Shown here in pieces: positions 32,970 through 33,250 of a stretch of DNA of 33,250 bases. The translations under genes and the position numbers were made by a program. The notes under the pieces are model-generated. The model was not told the DNA's origin, did no database searches, and saw only the letters and a list, made by a program, of their open reading frames with translations. Numbering within the stretch: position 1 is the first letter of the stretch; every line of letters starts with the position of its first letter. This DNA comes from Planctomycetota bacterium (GTDB taxonomy: Bacteria; Planctomycetota; UBA1135; UBA2386), in NCBI GenBank assembly GCA_016873195.1, contig VGXW01000013.1, forward strand, positions 1 to 33,250, written 5' to 3'.

Positions 32970-33250
32970 CTACCAGCCGCCGATCACTCCTTCCGCTGCT
33001 CCCGACACCACTGCACCGAGGGGGTTGCCTGCGCCCGGATCGACGACGAATGCCTGCTGGAAGAACCGAACGCCGACGAGGCTCTGCACGAGCGGGATCG
33101 GCATCGCGAACGTGGCCTGGCCGTTGCTGCCGGCGAAGAACGCCACCGCGTCGAGGCTGATGTGCAACGCGCAGCCGGGCACGCCGTAGGGATCCAGTAC
33201 CATGGGCGTGGGCAGGCGGCTCCAGCCGAACGCCACGAAAGCCACGTTCG
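32970..33250 (-). CDS. C-terminal part of a secreted protein (cut by right edge)
   Basis: The frame is open from the right edge to TAG at 32970-32972, giving about 93 residues; the start lies outside the window. A GTG at 33245 and an ATG at 33203 are internal, not likely starts. The sequence has the layout of the C-terminal module in the neighbouring secreted proteins: VLDPYGVPGC, then AFFAGSNGQATFAMPIP, then GVRFFQQAFVVDPGAGNP. It resembles the end of the S8 protease most closely (YGMPGC, IPNSTTFSG, QTYAFSPGANT). The upstream domain, and therefore the function, cannot be seen. It is 123 bp upstream of the protease gene on the same strand. Confidence 0.8.
   Translation of the reverse strand, partial: NVAFVAFGWSRLPTPMVLDPYGVPGCALHISLDAVAFFAGSNGQATFAMPIPLVQSLVGVRFFQQAFVVDPGAGNPLGAVVSGAAEGVIGGW

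Noticed and set aside
1-33250. tRNA, rRNA, insertion sequence, phage or toxin-antitoxin genes
   Set aside because: Reading both strands I found no cloverleaf, rRNA core motif, transposase motif or terminal inverted repeat pair; a tRNA or Rfam scan would settle small RNAs, which I could not run.

Overview
The window is a GC-rich (strongly G/C-ending codons), gene-dense bacterial segment. The best guess for its source is a planctomycete or a close relative. This rests on two long secreted ELWxxDGT-repeat proteins and on a recurring C-terminal module of the GTGCPG / IP-N-P-x-x-x-G / DP-N-G / SNG-x-x-x-x-x-G type. That module is something I associate with planctomycete secreted proteins; it is inference, since no rRNA or marker gene is present. 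I saw no tRNA, rRNA, CRISPR array, transposase or phage gene.

Layout. 1-388: start of a membrane protein cut by the left edge (minus). 389-1116: the only long non-genic stretch; it holds a 16-bp perfect palindrome and a frameshifted remnant (605-875) that looks like a small L,D-transpeptidase/DUF2778-type gene. 1117-5101: a DUF2339-like polytopic membrane protein followed 10 nt later by a membrane-anchored beta-rich protein. 5131-8388: a small four-helix membrane protein (minus), a large polytopic membrane protein (plus) and a secreted protein (minus), all of unknown function. 8614-15204: a self-contained RND efflux operon of TetR regulator, outer-membrane factor lipoprotein, membrane fusion protein and RND permease. 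All three junctions are 4-bp ATGA overlaps, and a tandem palindromic operator lies just upstream of the regulator.

15135-19280 (minus): a PLP-dependent decarboxylase, a class I methyltransferase, an M29-type metallopeptidase, and a truncated gene start that runs into the 3' end of the RND gene. 19389-20976: a secreted protein of unknown function and a convergent dCMP-type deaminase.

21043-33250 is a surface/secreted protein region. It has two tandem ELWxxDGT proteins of about 1020 residues whose 17 repeats match position by position, a 746-residue lipoprotein with no recognised family, a 1000-residue subtilisin-like protease with Glu at the usual catalytic Asp position, and the 3' end of another secreted protein. 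The two repeat proteins, the protease and the right-edge protein share a related C-terminal module of about 80-130 residues, which suggests a common export or anchoring fate.

The most useful leads are the operator of the efflux operon, the register-matched ELWxxDGT duplication, the shared C-terminal module, the D-to-E protease, and the two gene remnants (605-875 and 15135-15287).
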